Origin: Clostridium aminobutyricum
GTDB lineage: Bacteria > Bacillota > Clostridia > Peptostreptococcales > Anaerovoracaceae
DNA length: 64,000 bases
Direction of reading: 5' to 3'
Assembly (NCBI RefSeq): GCF_017255415.1
Contig: NZ_JAFJZZ010000004.1
Location: 124,001 to 188,000, forward strand
The stretch's first letter is position 1. The number at the start of each line of letters is the position of its first letter. The position numbers were made by a program, and so were the translations under genes. Below the pieces are notes generated by a model, which worked only from the letters and a program-made list of their open reading frames with translations, made no database searches and was not told where the DNA came from. Positions 61,255-64,000 of this stretch are shown piece after piece.

Positions 61255-61836
61255 CTAAGCCAATATAATTTCCGCGATGCGTTTCATGGAAACTTTTTTT
61301 TCTTTGCTCAAATTTTTTATATACTCATAAGCCTCATTTTCAGATAAACTCATTGATACCATTAATTGTCCTTTCGCTTTTTCAATAATTGTGCGATTTT
61401 CCAGACGTTCAGCAATAAGTTCACATTGCTTTTTAACCTGCTGAATTTCTCTGCTTCTCGCTACAGCAATTTCAATATTTGGTACCAAAGCTCGTTCATC
61501 AATGGGTTTCACAATATAACCGGAAACGCCTATTTTCGTGGCACGATTAATAAACTCCTCGTCGCTGTAAGCCGTTAAGAGTATTATTGTGCCTGCATTT
61601 TTTTCTTCTGTTATTACTTTCGCGGCGGATAATCCATCCAGTAAAGGCATCTTAATATCTAAAATAACTACATCAGGTTTTTCTTTTTTGCAAATTTCAA
61701 TCGCATCAAAACCTTCTGATGCCTCACCGACAACACTGTATCCGGCAACTACCAGCATTTCTTTTAAATCCATCCTGGTAATAGGCTCATCTTCAGCGAT
61801 GACAATCCGGATTTCCTTTTTTTCCTTTTCCCTCAT
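61255..61836 (-). CDS. eutV: ANTAR-domain response regulator EutV
   Basis: A 193-residue antiterminator. The receiver domain has the acidic EDEP (15-18), phospho-acceptor D60 in VVILDIKMPLLDG and K in YIVKPIDE. A coiled coil and the ANTAR RNA-binding domain follow at about 140-192 (RTIIEKAKGQLMVSMSLSEN, EAYEYIKNLSKEKKVSMKRI). Phosphorylated EutV binds paired hairpins in eut mRNA and prevents termination; a fitting target lies before eutA. AGGAGTTAAGC precedes the ATG. Confidence 0.94.
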   Translation of the reverse strand: MREKEKKEIRIVIAEDEPITRMDLKEMLVVAGYSVVGEASEGFDAIEICKKEKPDVVILDIKMPLLDGLSAAKVITEEKNAGTIILLTAYSDEEFINRATKIGVSGYIVKPIDERALVPNIEIAVARSREIQQVKKQCELIAERLENRTIIEKAKGQLMVSMSLSENEAYEYIKNLSKEKKVSMKRIAEIILA

Positions 61837-61890
61837 GCTTAACTCCTAGCATTCACCGCTGTACGTTCAACGGTTTTTGGTCTGCCTCCA

Positions 61891-62235
61891 TCACGATCTA
61901 CTGATTTCGGTTCTTGCAAATCCCATTTTATCACAAAGCATGCTCATAACGTCCCGTATTCCCGCTTCTACCGCAGAAACATCTCCTAATATGACCAACG
62001 ATCCGTTGAAACGGTCTACAAAACCAATTGAAATATTGGCTGCTTTTGATGCGACATCTGCTGCAATCATAGCTCCTTCGCTTGGAGTAATTGTGAGTAT
62101 GCCAATAGCTCCTTGATCTTGGATCATTCCTAATTTAGGATATAAATCTTTGATTGGATTTGCAATGACATGTGCTAAAGTGACTTGTTTACCCGGAACA
62201 AATTCTTGTATAATTCGTTGTTTGCTTTCTTCCAA
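61891..62235 (-). CDS. eutS: Microcompartment shell protein EutS
   Basis: A 114-residue bent-hexamer BMC protein: [40 protein letters not shown] and [20 protein letters not shown] are EutS hallmarks. The ORF is open 11 codons further, but a TTG at 62235, nine bases after AAAGGA, gives the family length and places RIIQEFVPG close to the N-terminus as in enteric EutS, so I chose it. The gene lies behind its own leader terminator, between eutP and eutV. Confidence 0.88.
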   Translation of the reverse strand: MEESKQRIIQEFVPGKQVTLAHVIANPIKDLYPKLGMIQDQGAIGILTITPSEGAMIAADVASKAANISIGFVDRFNGSLVILGDVSAVEAGIRDVMSMLCDKMGFARTEISRS

Positions 62236-62292
62236 TGCCTCACGTCCTTTCAGCATTGATGTTTTCAAATGCTACTTATTACATGATTGGAC

Positions 62293-62328
62293 AAAAAAAG
62301 CACCCAAGCCAAAACTATGGCTAGGCGC
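62293..62328 (-). terminator. Leader terminator upstream of eutS (possible EutV target)
   Basis: On the minus strand GCGCCTAGCC pairs with GGCTTGGGTGC (one bulge, G-T pairs) and is followed by seven T (A-run 62293-62299). GATGTA, the same type of hexaloop sequence as in the eutA leader, sits just upstream, flanked by GC/GC. The supporting stem is weak here, and no clean first hairpin was found. Confidence 0.7.
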
Positions 62329-62478
62329 TACATCGCAATCCTTTTCGTTTCCGAGCCCCACACTACGCCGTACAGTGCTCTCTTAAGTTATATTTTTATA
62401 GTAATCAACTTCCATTAATTTGTCAATATAATCCTTTCATTTTGTTCCAAATTATTTGAAAATTATTAAGTGCTCAAG

Positions 62479-62928
62479 TTATAAGGCTTGTATCCACTTG
62501 TCCAAGTCTGGCATACCTTGCCCTGTTACACTGCTCACCTTAAAACAGATTGCGGCGCCTGCTTCTTTTAAATATCTGTCTGCTCTTTCGATCTGCTCTT
62601 CCGTTGCCATATCTATTTTCGTCACGATTCCGACAGCAGGCTTTCCGCCAAACATCGTGCCAAAGCTTGGCGCAAACATTGTTCCCTCTTCGACTGCGGA
62701 TTGAACCAATGCCACTGCATCTGCGTTCGCAGCTGTTACAGAAAGAGCACCATAAAAGCCTCTCTGCTCTACGTACTCGCCGGGTGTATCGATTAAATGA
62801 CCGTCTATTACCTCTACCGTCTGCGTTTTATGATAGTTGAGCTGCCGGTTCGTCAGGTATTGCGCCAGCGTGGTTTTCCCCGCTTGGGACCGCCCAACAA
62901 ACATAATGCATTTCTTCCGTATTTGCAT
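62479..62928 (-). CDS. eutP: EutP/PduV-family GTPase-like protein
   Basis: A 149-residue small P-loop protein: GRSQAGKT (12-19) is the phosphate loop, HLIDTPGEYVEQRGFYGAL corresponds to switch/G3 (DTPG), and GIVTKID to G4 (TKxD). Enteric EutP has been reported as an acetate kinase-like enzyme, while PduV is linked to compartment movement; which applies is unclear. First gene of the eut operon. GGAGG lies six bases before the ATG. Confidence 0.9.
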   Translation of the reverse strand: MQIRKKCIMFVGRSQAGKTTLAQYLTNRQLNYHKTQTVEVIDGHLIDTPGEYVEQRGFYGALSVTAANADAVALVQSAVEEGTMFAPSFGTMFGGKPAVGIVTKIDMATEEQIERADRYLKEAGAAICFKVSSVTGQGMPDLDKWIQAL

Positions 62929-62999
62929 CCATTGCCTCCAATATATTCCTCTGTTTCCTTTATAATCCCCGGCAAAGCCGAGTTTAATCTATTGTGCTC

Positions 63000-63008
63000 A
63001 TTATAGCA
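63000..63008 (-). promoter_or_regulatory. Extended -10 promoter of the eut operon
   Basis: On the minus strand TGC-TATAAT (-10 at 63000-63005) lies about 70 bases before eutP. No good -35 is visible. The leader contains a 6-bp hairpin CTCGGC/GCCGGG near 62970-62985 but no terminator. Confidence 0.5.
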
Positions 63009-63076
63009 TACCCCCTTTGTTTTTCACCATTAATTTTCAGTTATTGAGAACTCCTTTTTTCCAGCTTTATTCAGCT

Positions 63077-63104
63077 TGTTCGGTCTCATTTCTTCTGCTA
63101 TAAT
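63077..63104 (+). promoter_or_regulatory. Promoter of the cellulose-synthase-like gene
   Basis: TTGTTC (63077-63082), 16 bases and a perfect TATAAT (63099-63104) with an extended TGC in front (63096). It lies about 140 bases before the TTG start at 63241. Confidence 0.6.
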
Positions 63105-63123
63105 AATGCATATTGCGATGAAT

Positions 63124-63187
63124 TACGACAAAATACGACAAAATTTTCCATCTCTTGTACTGAGTTCCTTTTTAGCACAAGAGATGG
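63124..63187 (+). promoter_or_regulatory. Leader repeat and hairpin before the cellulose-synthase-like gene
   Basis: TACGACAAAA occurs twice in tandem (63124-63143), just past the predicted transcription start. Next comes a perfect 11-bp inverted repeat CCATCTCTTGT/ACAAGAGATGG (63148-63158, 63177-63187) with an 18-base loop and no T-run. It does not match the c-di-GMP riboswitches I can recall. Confidence 0.45.
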
Positions 63188-63240
63188 TAACTATATAAAA
63201 TTTTAACTCCATTTGAGTTTATGTTGAGGTGCTAAATAAG

Positions 63241-64000
63241 TTGTTAGAAAAAAAGAAACTGCAAAGCCTGATTTTTATCTGTGCTACCATATCGATGAGT
63301 GTCTATTTGCTGTGGCGATTGATTTTTACCCTGCCGTTTAACGGGGGTGTCTTTGCCCTGATTATGGGAATCTTGCTTCTTCACAGTGAAATTATCTCTG
63401 CCTTGGGTACTTTTGAACTGTTTTGGCGAAAAAACAAAGAGTTTGAGCTGGAACTTCCGGAAATTCCCACTCAGTGGTATCCTCATGTGGATGTATTTGT
63501 AGCGACTCACAATGAACCGATAGAGCTTTTATACAATACCGTCAACGCTTGCACATTCATGGACTATCCCGACAAAAATAAAGTTCACATCTACTTGTGC
63601 GACGACGGGAATCGTAAAGAAGTAGCGGCTCTTGCAAATCAGCTCGGAGTGGGTTACCTCGGTCTCGCTAACAATAAGCATGCAAAATCGGGGAATTTAA
63701 ACAATGCGTTATCCCAAACCAAGTCACCGCTGGTAGTGACCTTTGATGCGGATATGATTCCGAGAAGCAGCTTTTTAATGAAATCGGTGCCTTATTTTTG
63801 TTTACCGTTGATGAAAAAGGCATCGGACGGCAAGTGGGTGAAACGACAGCCGGAAGAGATCGACAAATCCTACCGCATTGGCTTTATTCAAACGCCACAG
63901 AGCTTTTATAATCCGGATTTATTTCAGTACAATCTGTTTGCCGAGCGCAATATTCCCAATGAACAGGATTTTTTCACCAAAGAAGTGAACGTGATGCGCA
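63241..64000 (+). CDS. Cellulose-synthase-like glycosyltransferase (BcsA family), 5' part
   Basis: The gene runs off the right edge; 253 codons are visible. Two N-terminal transmembrane helices (about 9-30 and 36-56) precede a GT2 domain: VDVFVATHNEP, then the UDP-binding CDDG near residue 120, HAKSGNLNNAL, the DxD-type motif VTFDADM, and TPQSFYNPD. These are processive beta-glucan synthase (BcsA) hallmarks. The enzyme extrudes beta-1,4-glucan or a related polymer from UDP-sugar; a C-terminal PilZ domain would lie outside the window. The TTG at 63241 has GAGGT ten bases upstream. Confidence 0.87.
   Translation, partial: MLEKKKLQSLIFICATISMSVYLLWRLIFTLPFNGGVFALIMGILLLHSEIISALGTFELFWRKNKEFELELPEIPTQWYPHVDVFVATHNEPIELLYNTVNACTFMDYPDKNKVHIYLCDDGNRKEVAALANQLGVGYLGLANNKHAKSGNLNNALSQTKSPLVVTFDADMIPRSSFLMKSVPYFCLPLMKKASDGKWVKRQPEEIDKSYRIGFIQTPQSFYNPDLFQYNLFAERNIPNEQDFFTKEVNVMR

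Noticed and set aside
62236-63000. Cobalamin riboswitch in the eut regulatory regions
   Set aside because: No B12-box-like sequence (AGCCAGGAGACCTGCC type) was found on either strand near eutP, eutS, eutA or eutT.
63124-63143. Start of a CRISPR or satellite array
   Set aside because: Only two direct copies of a 10-base unit with no spacers.

Overview
The window looks like a chromosomal segment of an anaerobic, flagellated Firmicute of class Clostridia. Three kinds of gene point that way: [FeFe]-hydrogenase maturases, a PerR/AhpC oxidative-stress operon, and a Gram-positive-type ethanolamine (Eut) locus regulated by an ANTAR two-component system. Ribosome binding sites are strong (AGGAGG-like) and TTG/GTG starts are common. 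An amino-acid-fermenting clostridium is my inference; the species cannot be named from the sequence. I saw no tRNA, rRNA, CRISPR array or insertion sequence.

Layout. (1) 1-9180, minus strand: the proximal part of a flagellar operon in the order flgC-fliE-fliF-fliG-fliH-fliI-fliJ-fliK-flgD-(flagellar operon protein)-flgE. The operon starts with flgC, and no flgB lies in front of it. (2) 9534-14142: a FAD-dependent oxidoreductase, a small membrane protein, and a perR-ahpC-thioredoxin-reductase-like operon with a Per-box-like site over its promoter. (3) 14455-20768: a DUF1292 protein, uvrC, a PBP5-type carboxypeptidase, a phosphoglycerate-mutase-like protein and serC. serA is divergent at 21091. 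serC and serA share a perfectly symmetric pair of overlapping promoters. (4) 22344-27329: a YihY membrane protein, an ITPase, RNase PH, MntP and two tandem D-2-hydroxyacid dehydrogenases. (5) 27379-30179: hydrogenase maturation genes hydG, hydE and a TM1266-type regulator. (6) 30565-39237: a Na+/solute symporter behind an unexplained structured leader, a PilZ protein, a GlnK/GlnL-like two-component system beside an AGCS amino-acid symporter, carbamate kinase and ornithine carbamoyltransferase. (7) 39507-39875: two very small genes. One encodes a 35-residue peptide with 18 cysteines behind a sequence resembling a sigma-K promoter. (8) 40018-45845: an NhaC antiporter, two YtcJ-like amidohydrolases and a BTAD/SARP regulator. 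(9) 46241-62928: a complete minus-strand ethanolamine microcompartment operon. (10) 63241-64000: the start of a cellulose-synthase-like glycosyltransferase, cut by the window end.

How the genes work together. In the Eut operon, EutH imports ethanolamine and EutBC splits it into ammonia and acetaldehyde, using adenosylcobalamin supplied by EutT and reactivated by EutA. EutE converts acetaldehyde to acetyl-CoA, and a PduL-type phosphotransacylase makes acetyl phosphate. The shell is built from EutS, EutL, two EutM-like proteins, a EutK-like protein, EutN and a PduT-like Fe-S shell protein. There is no alcohol dehydrogenase (EutG) here. A PduS-like flavo/Fe-S reductase is encoded next to the PduT-like protein, which suggests that electrons leave through the shell. 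EutW/EutV control the operon, and the eutA leader carries a dual hairpin overlapping a terminator, as expected for ANTAR antitermination.

The strongest candidates for something new are the cysteine-rich mini-gene with its small neighbour, the four-hairpin leader near 32.3 kb, the shared amphipathic N-terminal helices on several Eut proteins (one of unknown function), and the SAP-like tail on a shell protein.
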